From contig OY970201.1 in NCBI GenBank assembly GCA_963708245.1, forward strand, positions 124,001-188,000: a stretch of DNA of 64,000 bases, read 5' to 3'. Both the position numbers and the translations under genes were made by a program. The notes under the pieces are model-generated. The model made no database searches and was not told the DNA's origin. It saw only the letters and a program-made list of their open reading frames with translations. Below are positions 7,589 through 15,422 of the stretch, in pieces; the first letter of the stretch is position 1, and every line of letters begins with the position of its first letter. Source of the DNA: CAVYXK01 sp963708245 (lineage in GTDB: Bacteria > Pseudomonadota > Alphaproteobacteria > Acetobacterales > Acetobacteraceae).

Positions 7589-9076
7589 ATGAAACGAGAT
7601 CGCGCCTGGCACGGAATACGGATGCGGCGGGCTCTGGCTGCGGCGGATGCGGATGGGGAGCCTCGGCTTGTCACGCTGCCGGCCGCCTGGGAGGATACGG
7701 CCGCCGAGTCGCTGGCTGCGCTCGCACCTGGCACCGGTCCCGTCCTGCTGACCGCCGCAGCGGATGCCTGGATTCGCCCTATTGCCGCGCGGGCATCCCG
7801 TGCGGGGCTGACACTGCCGCTGGCGGAGCGCCTGCATGCGCTGCTGCTGCACCGCAGGGGCGCGCCAACCGAACCGGTCTGGCAGGGCAGGGCCGAACCG
7901 CCGGGCTTCGTGCTGAACCTCGGGGCGTTCCACGACGATGCCACGGGGTTCGATGCGACCGGCTTTGCCGCGGCGGTGGAGACCGCCACTCTTGCGCTGC
8001 TACTGGCAGCGCCCGACTGGCCGCAGGAGACGCCGGGCGGAGTGGGGATCGCTGGACTGGCCGATCTGCTGGCGGCACTCGGACTGGATTATGCGAGCGA
8101 GCCGGCCCGGGAGACGGCCCGTGCTATCGCCGCCATTCTGCGCGACCGAGCCGCCGCGACGGCGTCTGCCTTGCCCCTGCTGCCCGGCGCGGCGCGCGAT
8201 GGGGGTGCGGCCGGGCCACCGCCGCCTGCCACCACCCCCGTTCCTGGGTTGGCTGAAGCGGCGCGACAGGCGGCAGCCGCAGCTTTGGGCCGCGATCGGC
8301 CGGAGCTGACGACGATCCGCCCCGCCGGTCCTGTCGAGGCGCTGTTAGGGGTGGAGACCGGCGGGATCGCGCCGGCTTTCTCTCCGCTGTCGGAGGGCGG
8401 GCGCCTGACGCGGACCGCGCGGGCCTGGCTGGCGGCGATCGGCCTGAGTGCAGAGTCGGCCGTGGCGACACTGCTGGTCGGCGGCGATCCGTTCCCCCTA
8501 GCCGATGCAGCCGCGCACGCGGCCATGCACGACGCGGTGGCGCCCTTCGTCGACGTCATGCCGCCTCGCCCTGAGATCGCGCCGGCCCCAGCGCCCACCA
8601 GCCAGCTCCGCCGCGAGCTGCCGGCGAGGCGTGCCGGCTACACGCAGAAGGCTGCGGTAGGTGGCCACCGACTTTACCTGCGGACCGGCGAATACGGCGA
8701 CGGCACGCTGGGCGAGATTTCCATCGCCTTGCACAGGGAAACGCCTGCCTTCCGAGGGCTGATGGACAGTTTCAGCGCTGCCGTCAGCCTTGGGCTGCAG
8801 CATGGCGTACCACTTGCCGAGTTCGTCGAGGCCTTCACACTGACCCGCTTTGGCCCGGCCGGCGCGGTGGAGGGCGATCCGGCGGTGGCCAATGCCTCGT
8901 CGCTGCTGGATTACGTGTTCCGCCATCTGGCGGCGAATTATCTCGGGCGCCGCGATATCCCCGAAACCGAGGCCGAAGAGGTTGCGATCGACACCGCCCC
9001 CCTGTTGCCCTTGGACTTTCCTACCGGTGCCTCGCCGCGGGAGCGCCGCCGGGGGTTCCGGGTGGTGGGCAGATAG
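7589..9076 (+). CDS. TSCPD-domain protein related to the C-terminus of B12-dependent ribonucleotide reductase (NrdJ)
   Basis: About residues 360-470 match the C-terminal TSCPD region of alphaproteobacterial NrdJ: RRELPARRAGYTQKAAVGGH, YLRTGEYGDGTLGEI, AFRGLMDSFSAAVSLGLQ, GVPLAEFVEAFTLTRF and ASSLLDYVFRHLAANYLG. The first 350 residues are Ala-rich. They do not show the reductase core: no glycyl-loop or thiyl-site motifs and no ATP-cone. The protein therefore cannot be a reductase by itself. The start at 7589 (MKRDRAWHG) is one choice; Met codons at 7580 and 7520 are alternatives. It lies divergent from NDUFA12. Possible roles are as a partner or regulator of NrdJ, or a paralogue that has lost catalysis. 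Confidence 0.75.
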   Translation: MKRDRAWHGIRMRRALAAADADGEPRLVTLPAAWEDTAAESLAALAPGTGPVLLTAAADAWIRPIAARASRAGLTLPLAERLHALLLHRRGAPTEPVWQGRAEPPGFVLNLGAFHDDATGFDATGFAAAVETATLALLLAAPDWPQETPGGVGIAGLADLLAALGLDYASEPARETARAIAAILRDRAAATASALPLLPGAARDGGAAGPPPPATTPVPGLAEAARQAAAAALGRDRPELTTIRPAGPVEALLGVETGGIAPAFSPLSEGGRLTRTARAWLAAIGLSAESAVATLLVGGDPFPLADAAAHAAMHDAVAPFVDVMPPRPEIAPAPAPTSQLRRELPARRAGYTQKAAVGGHRLYLRTGEYGDGTLGEISIALHRETPAFRGLMDSFSAAVSLGLQHGVPLAEFVEAFTLTRFGPAGAVEGDPAVANASSLLDYVFRHLAANYLGRRDIPETEAEEVAIDTAPLLPLDFPTGASPRERRRGFRVVGR

Positions 9077-9806
9077 GGCTTAGTCCTCACAGGCCAGCGC
9101 GCCCTGGCTAAGGGGTTGTCCGCGAGTGCCGGTCAGCTAGCGTTAGCTTTTCGGCCAACCTCATCGATGACCATCCTCCTCATCGATGACCATCCTCAAG
9201 AGAGCGGGCGCTCTTCGCCCGCGCAGTAGCTCCGCCAAATAGATTCGCGGCCCGCCTCAGCGCCCGAGTTCCCTTCAGCTGGGGATCAGGCGCACCACCG
9301 CCAACGATCGAAAAAATTGCAGGATTTTCCTTGCGAGTCGCCGCGATTCGGCCATCCCGATCGTAGACATCTGGGAGTCCTTGAGGGTCGGCAAAGCGCA
9401 CGACACTTCTTGAACGCCGGACGGCCAAAGAGCCGACTAGGTACTTGTGGCCCAGGAAACCCAACAACTTGGCGAGAGGTTAACACAGCATATAACTCAG
9501 GTAGTGCTGATCTCGGCCAGATCTACGGGTTCACCGTGGCACGACGCCCATTCCGAGCCGGCCGGAGCAGCTGAATCTCCTGGAAGGCGGAATGTAGCCT
9601 GCAAGTTCTTCGCCCGCTCGGCACCAGCTTGGTTGTTTCCCCGATCACCCGGTCCGGAGAATCAGGTGACCTGGACGCAACCCGACTTGCAATGGCGACC
9701 GCAGCACCGGGAACAACGCAGGCGCAGTCACGTAGGCCGTCCGACCGACCGACTGACATTTAGCTGCGAGCCATGCTACCCGCTTCGTTGCCCCGATCGC
9801 GTCAAG
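9077..9806. other. 730-bp stretch without a convincing gene
   Basis: Short open frames occur on both strands, but none has a convincing start, ribosome site or recognisable family. It contains the tandem repeat at 9161-9198. It may hold eroded remnants of a gene. Confidence 0.5.
9161..9198. repeat. Two-unit tandem repeat, 19-bp unit
   Basis: The unit TCATCGATGACCATCCTC plus one base is repeated exactly twice, with only the last base differing (C, then A). It is intergenic. Each unit contains the palindrome ATCGAT. Confidence 0.85.
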
Positions 9807-10379
9807 TCAGTCTCGACGGACGTACGGCTGAACGGCGTCGAACAGCACCGAGAGGGGGGCCAGGCGCGGTCCGTCGCCTTCATCGACCGGCGGCACAATT
9901 GTCACCTGCCAGGTTTGTAGCTTTATGAGTGATGCCTGCGCTTCGGGGTGACCCAGAAGCGGCGCATTCAGCGACGGAGCCACGATCACCGGTGTGCCTC
10001 GCCCTATCGCTTCAGCAACCACGGATAACGCGAGGTTGTCGGCGATGCCGTGCGCGAGCTTGTTGAGTGAGTTGAAGCTACAGGGCGCAAACAGTACCAC
10101 CCCGTATGGCGGCCGTGGTCGAATGGCCAAATCAAAATACAATTCGACGACCTGCACTCCATCGATGTCGGCAAGCTCGCGCAGCGCAACCACGCGCGAA
10201 GTATTCGGCGTCGGAATTGCGATGATGCGTGAGAAGCCGAGCCCGACCAGCCCGCGCAGAATGTCAGGACATCGTGCTGCCGTCGTCGCACCGCTAAGCA
10301 TTAAATAGGCCACATCAAATTTCTCAACACCAGCCACGTCACCAGAGCTCATCTCGCCTTTACCGACCGCATCATTCAT
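9807..10379 (-). CDS. Flavoprotein of the HFCD / phosphopantothenoylcysteine decarboxylase-like family
   Basis: A protein of about 190 residues with a flavodoxin-like fold pattern: FDVAYLMLSGATTAARCPDILRGL (nucleotide-binding N-terminus), a strand-helix core, VVLFAPCSFNSLNKLAHGIADNLALS (PASFNTINKWAHGISDT-like signature of the HFCD family) and TPVIVAPSLNAPLLGHP. The HFCD family binds FMN and acts on Cys-derived or other carboxylates. The start at 10379 (MNDAVGKGEM) is chosen over an in-frame upstream start at 10427 because the latter overlaps the preceding gene. It lies 44 bases downstream of a luciferase-like monooxygenase gene, so both are probably FMN-dependent partners of one pathway. The substrate is unknown. 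Confidence 0.72.
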   Translation of the reverse strand: MNDAVGKGEMSSGDVAGVEKFDVAYLMLSGATTAARCPDILRGLVGLGFSRIIAIPTPNTSRVVALRELADIDGVQVVELYFDLAIRPRPPYGVVLFAPCSFNSLNKLAHGIADNLALSVVAEAIGRGTPVIVAPSLNAPLLGHPEAQASLIKLQTWQVTIVPPVDEGDGPRLAPLSVLFDAVQPYVRRD

Positions 10380-10423
10380 ACACAGGTTATCCTCCGCCCA
10401 GAGATGCGTCGGCCACGCCCTTG

Positions 10424-11758
10424 TCAAACGGCACCAACCTCGAGCTTGCGCGCCATAGCTGTGGCCACGCGAGACAGCCCAAACAGCTCGCGCAGCGTCG
10501 TGCCCTCGTATTCGTGTCGGAACAGGCCCCGGCGCTGCAACTCAGGTACGACGCGATCGACGAAATCGGCGAAGCCACCGGGAAACCAGGCCGGCAGGAT
10601 ATTGAACCCATCGGCCGCGCGTCCAAGGAACCATTCTTCCAGCGTGTCGGCGATCCCACGCGGTGTGCCGCAGATGACCCAATGGCCTCGCGCCGCCGCA
10701 GTCAGATTATAGAGATCGCGCAGCGTCATGTTCTCGCGCCGGGCCATTTCGTAGAGGACGGCGGGGAAGGTCTGGCTGTTCAGCCCGGCCGGCGGCGGTG
10801 GAACTGGCCCGTCCAGCGGATAGTTGGAAACATCATAGCCAATCCGGCTGGCAACCAGGGTCGCGGCATTGGTTGGCGTGATCCAGCTTTGCAGCTTCGC
10901 CAATATCTCCCGCGCCTGGGCGTCGCTGTCGCCGACGATCGGCATCACACCTGGGAGCACCGCCAGTTCCTCTGGCATGCGGCCGTATTTCTCCATGCGC
11001 CCCTTGAGGTCGGCATAGGCGACCTTGGCGGGCGCCAGCTCCTGCACGACCGAGAACACCACATCGGCGGTGCGCGCCGCCAGCTCCAGCCCCGAGGGAG
11101 AGCCGCCGGCCTGAATAATGACCGGCAGGCCCTGGGGGCAACGCGCCATGTTGAGCGGACCCCGGACCTTGAAGAACCTGCCCTGATGGTTGAGCGGACG
11201 CACCTTCTCGGCATCGATGAACCGGCCAGTGGCTTTGTCGGCGACGACCGCGCCGTCGTCCCAGCAATCCCACAGTCCGCGCACCACATCGACGAATTCA
11301 TTGGCCCGCGCGTAGCGCAGCTCGTGCTCGATGTGCTCGTCCAGATTGAAGTTGAGCGCTGCCTTGGGGTTGGAGCTGGTGACAACATTCCATGCAGCGC
11401 GCCCGTTGCTGATATGGTCAATCGAGCCAAAGATGCGCGCGACGTTGAACGGTTCGGAAAAGCTTGTAGAGACCGTGGCTCCGAGGCCGATATGCGTCGT
11501 GTACGCGCTTAGCACGGTGATCAAGGTGGTGGGCTCGAAGCGGCACATGAACGAGGGATGATCGGTGGGATCCATCGCCATCGAATCGGATATAAACAGC
11601 AGGTCGAATTTGCCTCGTTCGGCGATGCGGGCAATCTCCTGCATCACCGGCAGTTCCATGTGGGAGGCAAAGGCGCCTTCATAGCGCCAACCAGCGCTGT
11701 GATTGCCGGTGCCGAGGACGAAGACGCCCAAATGCATCTGACGGTCGGCGGCGGTCAT
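10424..11758 (-). CDS. FMN-dependent luciferase-like monooxygenase (NtaA/SnaA/DszA family)
   Basis: Flavin-dependent monooxygenase using FMNH2 from a separate reductase. The start at 11758 is chosen for the AAGGAGG site about 9 bases upstream; the open frame further upstream to 11854 lacks one. Length 444. Family marks: LGVFVLGTGNHSAGWRYEGA near the N-terminus, ERGKFDLLFISDSMAMD, the conserved SFSEPFNVARIFGSIDHISNGRAAWNVVTS, LPVIIQAGGSPSGLELAARTADVVFSV, and GTPRGIADTLEEWFLGRAADGFNI toward the C-terminus. Members oxidise nitrilotriacetate, pristinamycin IIA or dibenzothiophene sulfone; which substrate applies here cannot be told. It forms an apparent operon with the flavoprotein gene downstream. 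Confidence 0.9.
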   Translation of the reverse strand: MTAADRQMHLGVFVLGTGNHSAGWRYEGAFASHMELPVMQEIARIAERGKFDLLFISDSMAMDPTDHPSFMCRFEPTTLITVLSAYTTHIGLGATVSTSFSEPFNVARIFGSIDHISNGRAAWNVVTSSNPKAALNFNLDEHIEHELRYARANEFVDVVRGLWDCWDDGAVVADKATGRFIDAEKVRPLNHQGRFFKVRGPLNMARCPQGLPVIIQAGGSPSGLELAARTADVVFSVVQELAPAKVAYADLKGRMEKYGRMPEELAVLPGVMPIVGDSDAQAREILAKLQSWITPTNAATLVASRIGYDVSNYPLDGPVPPPPAGLNSQTFPAVLYEMARRENMTLRDLYNLTAAARGHWVICGTPRGIADTLEEWFLGRAADGFNILPAWFPGGFADFVDRVVPELQRRGLFRHEYEGTTLRELFGLSRVATAMARKLEVGAV

Positions 11759-11853
11759 GGTGCATGGGCCTCCTTTTGATGGCGACGCAGTATGCACACG
11801 GCGGATGCTGCGCCGATCATTCGGATGGGGAAAGCCCTTCGGTTTTAGTCTCA

Positions 11854-11985
11854 TCAGGTCCCGCGCAAACTTACTGGATAGGTGTAGATGGAACTCGGGG
11901 TCACATGGCTGACCACCGGCAGGTTGAACACCTCGGCTATCCCGGCGACCGTCAGGCTCTGGCCGCGTTTGCCCCGCTCGTCCAG
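11854..11985 (-). pseudogene. Possible C-terminal remnant of an enolase-superfamily gene
   Basis: On the minus strand, about 43 codons read SLTVAGIAEVFNLPVVSHVTP and on to a stop at 11854. AEVFNLPVVSH resembles the segment that precedes the catalytic His in mandelate racemase/muconate-lactonizing enzymes. No upstream part of such a gene is present and there is no start. The match is short, so the call is tentative. The rest of 11759-12150 holds nothing recognisable. Confidence 0.3.
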
Positions 11986-12150
11986 TCCCGGGGGGCTCGT
12001 CTCTAAGCCGCCGCCTCCCGCCGCGACGCCGATCCCGGCTCGGTCGAAGCGGCTAGCCAGGCTGTAGCCGCAGCATCGGGCCGCGACCGGACGGGACCGA
12101 CCGCAATCCCCGCCGGGGCGCTGAGATGGGCGTAAGGATACCCCTTAAAT

Positions 12151-12200
12151 CCGAGTGAGTCTCGATATATCTGCAATCCGTTATATCGAAACTCACTCGG
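12151..12200. promoter_or_regulatory. Inverted-repeat operator in front of the PadR regulator
   Basis: Arms of 20 bases: CCGAGTGAGTCTCGATATAT at 12151-12170 and its reverse complement with two mismatches at 12181-12200, separated by 10 bases. The ATATCGA core is AT-rich against the GC-rich surroundings. The repeat ends 8 bases before the ATG of the PadR gene, so a bound repressor would block its transcription or initiation. It is a strong candidate autoregulatory site. Confidence 0.75.
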
Positions 12201-12208
12201 AGCCTCAC

Positions 12209-12790
12209 ATGCCGCATCGGCACTCCCCCCACAACCACAACCACGAGCGGCGCCACGTCCGCCGCGACCATTCCCACGGCGATCGGCTGCTCGGGGAAGG
12301 GCGGCACGGCCGCGGCGGACGCTCCGGCCTCAGTCGCTTCTTCGCCCACGGCGACCTTCGCCTAGTCATTCTCCATCTCATCGCGGAAAAGCCGCGCCAC
12401 GGCTACGAAATCATCAAGGCCATCGAGGAACACGTCGGCGGCGCCTACAGCCCCAGTCCCGGCGTGATCTACCCGACGCTGACCCTGCTCGAAGAACTCG
12501 GGCATGTGACGGTCACCCCCGGCGATGGTGCGAAGAAGCTGCACACGATCACGCCGGACGGCCAAGCTTACCTTGAAGCCCATCGCCCTGTCGTGGACGC
12601 GTTGCTCGCGCGCATGGACGAAGCCAACCGCACCCACGGCAGCGGCCCCGCACCGCAAATCCTGCGCGCGATGGAGAACCTCAGGCTTGCGCTGCGCATG
12701 CGCCTCTCGCGCGGCCCGCTGACCGACGAGCAAGCCAATGCCGTGGCCGCGGCCATCGACGCCGCGGCCGTCGGCGTCGAGCGCATCTGA
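12209..12790 (+). CDS. PadR-family transcriptional regulator with His-rich N-terminus (YqjI-like)
   Basis: A 193-residue regulator. The start is the ATG at 12209, just after the operator; the frame is open to a GTG at 12155, but that would run translation through the operator. Residues 1-24 are His-rich (MPHRHSPHNHNHERRH), suggesting metal binding. The PadR winged-helix domain follows: GDLRLVILHLIAEKPRHGYEIIKAIEEHVGG, SPSPGVIYPTLTLLEELGHV and a C-terminal dimerisation helix. The layout recalls E. coli YqjI, a nickel- or iron-responsive repressor, but that parallel is an inference. The VOC-family gene starts 29 bases downstream and is probably under the same control. Confidence 0.85.
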   Translation: MPHRHSPHNHNHERRHVRRDHSHGDRLLGEGRHGRGGRSGLSRFFAHGDLRLVILHLIAEKPRHGYEIIKAIEEHVGGAYSPSPGVIYPTLTLLEELGHVTVTPGDGAKKLHTITPDGQAYLEAHRPVVDALLARMDEANRTHGSGPAPQILRAMENLRLALRMRLSRGPLTDEQANAVAAAIDAAAVGVERI

Positions 12791-12819
12791 TATTGTTTAC
12801 CTCTAGAAAGGAGAACCCC

Positions 12820-13332
12820 ATGACACCTTTGTCGAAGCCCCCAATCGAGGCGCAGACACCCTGTGGCCTCAATCATCTCGTCCTCAATGTCCGCGACATC
12901 GAGGAGTCGCATCGTTTCTGGACTGAGCTACTGGGTTTCCGTCAGGTCGGCACGTCTCGCCGCCCCGATCCCGATGGAAAACCCCCGATGCGCTTCTACA
13001 GCGGCGAGCGGGACGGCAAGTTGCGCCACCACGATATCGCGCTGGTTGAGGGATCGACGCCGCCTGCTGATCCCGCCGTGCATCCACAGGCGCTCAATCA
13101 TGTTGCCATCGAATACGCGACCCAAGAGGCATGGCTGAAGCAGATCGCCTTCCTGACCGCACACGGTGTGACGCTCTATCGACGGGTGGAGCGCGGCGTG
13201 ACCCACAGCATTCATCTAACAGACCCCAACGGCTATCAGATCGAGCTCGTCTTCGAACTGCCCCGCGCCTTGTGGGAGGACGACATCGACGCCGCCTTGA
13301 ATCACGCTGTCGAGCGGCCGGTCGGCGGATAG
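12820..13332 (+). CDS. VOC-superfamily protein (glyoxalase / extradiol dioxygenase-like)
   Basis: A 170-residue protein. The ATG at 12820 has AAAGGAG upstream. It has the paired beta-alpha-beta-beta-beta modules of the vicinal oxygen chelate fold. Candidate metal ligands are the His in CGLNHLVLNV, the His in ALNHVAIEY and the Glu in NGYQIELVFE, the arrangement of extradiol dioxygenases and glyoxalase I. The length fits a single-domain VOC protein. It follows the PadR regulator gene by 29 bases. The reaction is unknown; oxidation of a catechol-like compound or thiol chemistry are both possible. Confidence 0.82.
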   Translation: MTPLSKPPIEAQTPCGLNHLVLNVRDIEESHRFWTELLGFRQVGTSRRPDPDGKPPMRFYSGERDGKLRHHDIALVEGSTPPADPAVHPQALNHVAIEYATQEAWLKQIAFLTAHGVTLYRRVERGVTHSIHLTDPNGYQIELVFELPRALWEDDIDAALNHAVERPVGG

Positions 13333-13427
13333 GTCGACAGGTTATTATCAGCCGTCGAAAGGAAAGACCCTCGACTACTCTTTCCAGCAGGCTACGAACT
13401 TCGCTGCTGGCGTCGTGAAAGGACGTA

Positions 13428-13452
13428 CATGGCCGGGTCAAGCCCGGCCATG
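13428..13452. terminator. Perfect 10-bp hairpin between convergent genes
   Basis: CATGGCCGGG, a five-base loop TCAAG, then CCCGGCCATG. It lies between the ends of the VOC gene (+) and the sugar permease gene (-) and could terminate both, though it has no clear T-tract. GC-rich palindromes of this kind also occur as dispersed repeats in alphaproteobacteria. Confidence 0.5.
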
Positions 13453-13467
13453 ATGGTGGGAGCCATC

Positions 13468-14418
13468 TCAACGCTCCTCTTCCTCGCGCCCGTAGGCCAG
13501 CAGCAGCCCCAGGATGATCACCCCATAAACAATGCTGCGGCCGTAATCCGGCATGTTCATCGCTAGCAGCACACTCACCAGTGCCACCAGCGTCACGGAT
13601 CCGGCGACCACGCCGAGATAGGTGCCGCGACCACCCAGGATATAGACGCCGCCGATTACCACGGCGGCGATCGATTGGAACAAGTACGGATCGCCCATCC
13701 CGAGCGATGCCTGGCCGCCGAACCCCACCAGCATGATCCCGGCTAGCGCGGAGAACATCCCGCTCAGCGAGTAGAGCGCGATCGTCACTGCGCCGACCCG
13801 CACGCCGGCCAGGTAGCTCACTCGCGCGCTGTTCCCCACGGCGTAGGTCGCCCGCCCGAACGTGGTGACGCTGAGCGCGAACGTTACGAGCAGGATCACC
13901 GCCAGCCAGACGTAGAGCACCGCCGGCACCCCCAGTAGGTGTCCGTGCACCGCATCTTGGATTAGCGGCGGCGCGTAGGACGCACAGGCCTCGCAGGTCA
14001 TGCCGCTGGACAGGCCGAGCGTTAGCCCCTCCATGATCCCGTTCATCGCCAGGGTCATCACCACGGCCGGCACGCCGAAAACCGCGACGCCGATCCCGTT
14101 CACCAGCCCTACCGCCGCGCCAGTCCCGAGCGTCGCCGCCAGTCCCAGCAGCAGCCGGCTATTAGCCCCGCCGGTGGTGGTCACCATCACGATCGCAGCA
14201 GCATTCAGCACCCAAGGGACTGACAGATCGATGCCGCCGATCAGGATGACGAACATCTGCCCGGCAGCGACGAAACCAACGAAGGAAGCGACGACCAGCA
14301 CCGACTCGATTCCGCCGGCGCTGGCGAATCCGGGCCGGACCAACTCGCCGGCCACGAACAGCAGGACGGCGGCGCAGCCGGCATAAACTGCGCGCCACTG
14401 GTCGCGGCTGAGGCTCAC
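13468..14418 (-). CDS. Sugar ABC transporter permease (RbsC-like, CUT2 family)
   Basis: Inner-membrane permease of 316 residues with about 9-10 hydrophobic segments. The family signature GQMFVILIGGIDLSVPWVLNAAA is near residue 50, and the C-terminal VIGGVYILGGRGTYLGVVAGS is typical of RbsC/XylH-type permeases. The start is the GTG at 14418, which overlaps the stop of the preceding permease gene (GTGA); a much longer open frame upstream reads across that gene and is not believed. This is the last gene of the four-gene operon and probably pairs as a heterodimer with the permease at 14415-15422. Confidence 0.9.
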   Translation of the reverse strand: MSLSRDQWRAVYAGCAAVLLFVAGELVRPGFASAGGIESVLVVASFVGFVAAGQMFVILIGGIDLSVPWVLNAAAIVMVTTTGGANSRLLLGLAATLGTGAAVGLVNGIGVAVFGVPAVVMTLAMNGIMEGLTLGLSSGMTCEACASYAPPLIQDAVHGHLLGVPAVLYVWLAVILLVTFALSVTTFGRATYAVGNSARVSYLAGVRVGAVTIALYSLSGMFSALAGIMLVGFGGQASLGMGDPYLFQSIAAVVIGGVYILGGRGTYLGVVAGSVTLVALVSVLLAMNMPDYGRSIVYGVIILGLLLAYGREEEER

Positions 14419-15422
14419 CGGCGCGCCCGCACCAGACGCCCGATGCCGTTTGCCCCCAGCACCGCGACGACGAGAAACAGGCCCTCGTAGAAGGCCTGAT
14501 AGAGCGGGTCGATATGTGAGAAGAACAGGATATTGACGATCATGTTGATGACGAAGGCGCCCATGATCGCACCAATCGCACTGCCGCGGCCGCCAAACAG
14601 GCTGATGCCGCCCAGCACGACGGCGACGATCGAGGTCAGGGTGAATCCGTTGCCAGTGGTAGCATCTCCGGCGGTCGCGCCAGCGGCCAGGAACAGCCCG
14701 GCCGCCGCTGACAGGACTCCGCCTAGGGTATAGGCCAGGATGACGGCGCGGCGGGTCGCAATGCCGTTGGCCTGCGCCGCCTGCGGGTCGTTGCCGATCG
14801 CAAATACGGCGACGCCGAACCTTGTGCGCCGGAACGCCGACCAGCCGACCGCCAGCGCCACGACATAAATCAGCGACCACGGCGCTGAGGTATTGGCGAG
14901 CACCGCCGTGTAGCCCGTCGGCACCTGTCCGCCCGGCTGAGGCAGCACGCGGATCGCCAGCCCCTGATAAATCGACAGCGTCGCCAACGTGACCAGGATC
15001 GGTTGCAACCGGCCAATACCCACCAACAGCCCGTTCGCCAGTCCGCAAGCAGCGCCGATCACCAGCACCACCACGGACCACAGTACCATGCTGGCTAGCG
15101 AGGATCCGAGGGTGACCGCCGCCGCGGCGTTAGTGAGGTCGATCACCCCGCCGACCGAAAGATCGATGCCTCGCGTCAGCACCACCAGGGTCTGCGCGAT
15201 GCCGGCGAGAACCAGCGGCATCGTGTTGTTCACCGTCGAGGTGATTTCGAATCCCCCTGGCAGGGAATGCTGTTGAGCGAAGAACACGGCGCAATAGGCG
15301 ATGATGCAGGCCACCAACATGCCGACTGCGAGCGCGAGGCCGATATTCTGCGCCAACAAATGCGCTGAAGGGGACAGGCGGTCCGACCGGCGCAGGGCGG
15401 CTTCAGGCAGCGATGCGCTCAT
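14415..15422 (-). CDS. Sugar ABC transporter permease (RbsC-like, CUT2 family)
   Basis: A 335-residue membrane protein with repeated hydrophobic segments. CUT2 permease marks are LAGIAQTLVVLTRGIDLSVGGVIDLTN, NGLLVGIGRLQPILVTLATLSIYQGLA, and VVLGGISLFGGRGSAIGAIMGAFVI. Its start lies 20 bases inside the end of the ATPase gene, and its stop overlaps the next permease start, so the operon is tightly coupled. Two different permeases in one CUT2 operon imply a heterodimeric channel. Confidence 0.92.
   Translation of the reverse strand: MSASLPEAALRRSDRLSPSAHLLAQNIGLALAVGMLVACIIAYCAVFFAQQHSLPGGFEITSTVNNTMPLVLAGIAQTLVVLTRGIDLSVGGVIDLTNAAAAVTLGSSLASMVLWSVVVLVIGAACGLANGLLVGIGRLQPILVTLATLSIYQGLAIRVLPQPGGQVPTGYTAVLANTSAPWSLIYVVALAVGWSAFRRTRFGVAVFAIGNDPQAAQANGIATRRAVILAYTLGGVLSAAAGLFLAAGATAGDATTGNGFTLTSIVAVVLGGISLFGGRGSAIGAIMGAFVINMIVNILFFSHIDPLYQAFYEGLFLVVAVLGANGIGRLVRARR

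Noticed and set aside
10421..11512. A long plus-strand frame opposite the luciferase-like gene
   Set aside because: Its composition is that of a shadow frame in GC-rich DNA, and the minus strand carries an unmistakable conserved enzyme.
13468..15081. A 537-residue permease starting at 15081
   Set aside because: The first 220 residues read the upstream permease gene in another frame. The GTGA overlap at 14418 gives the proper start.
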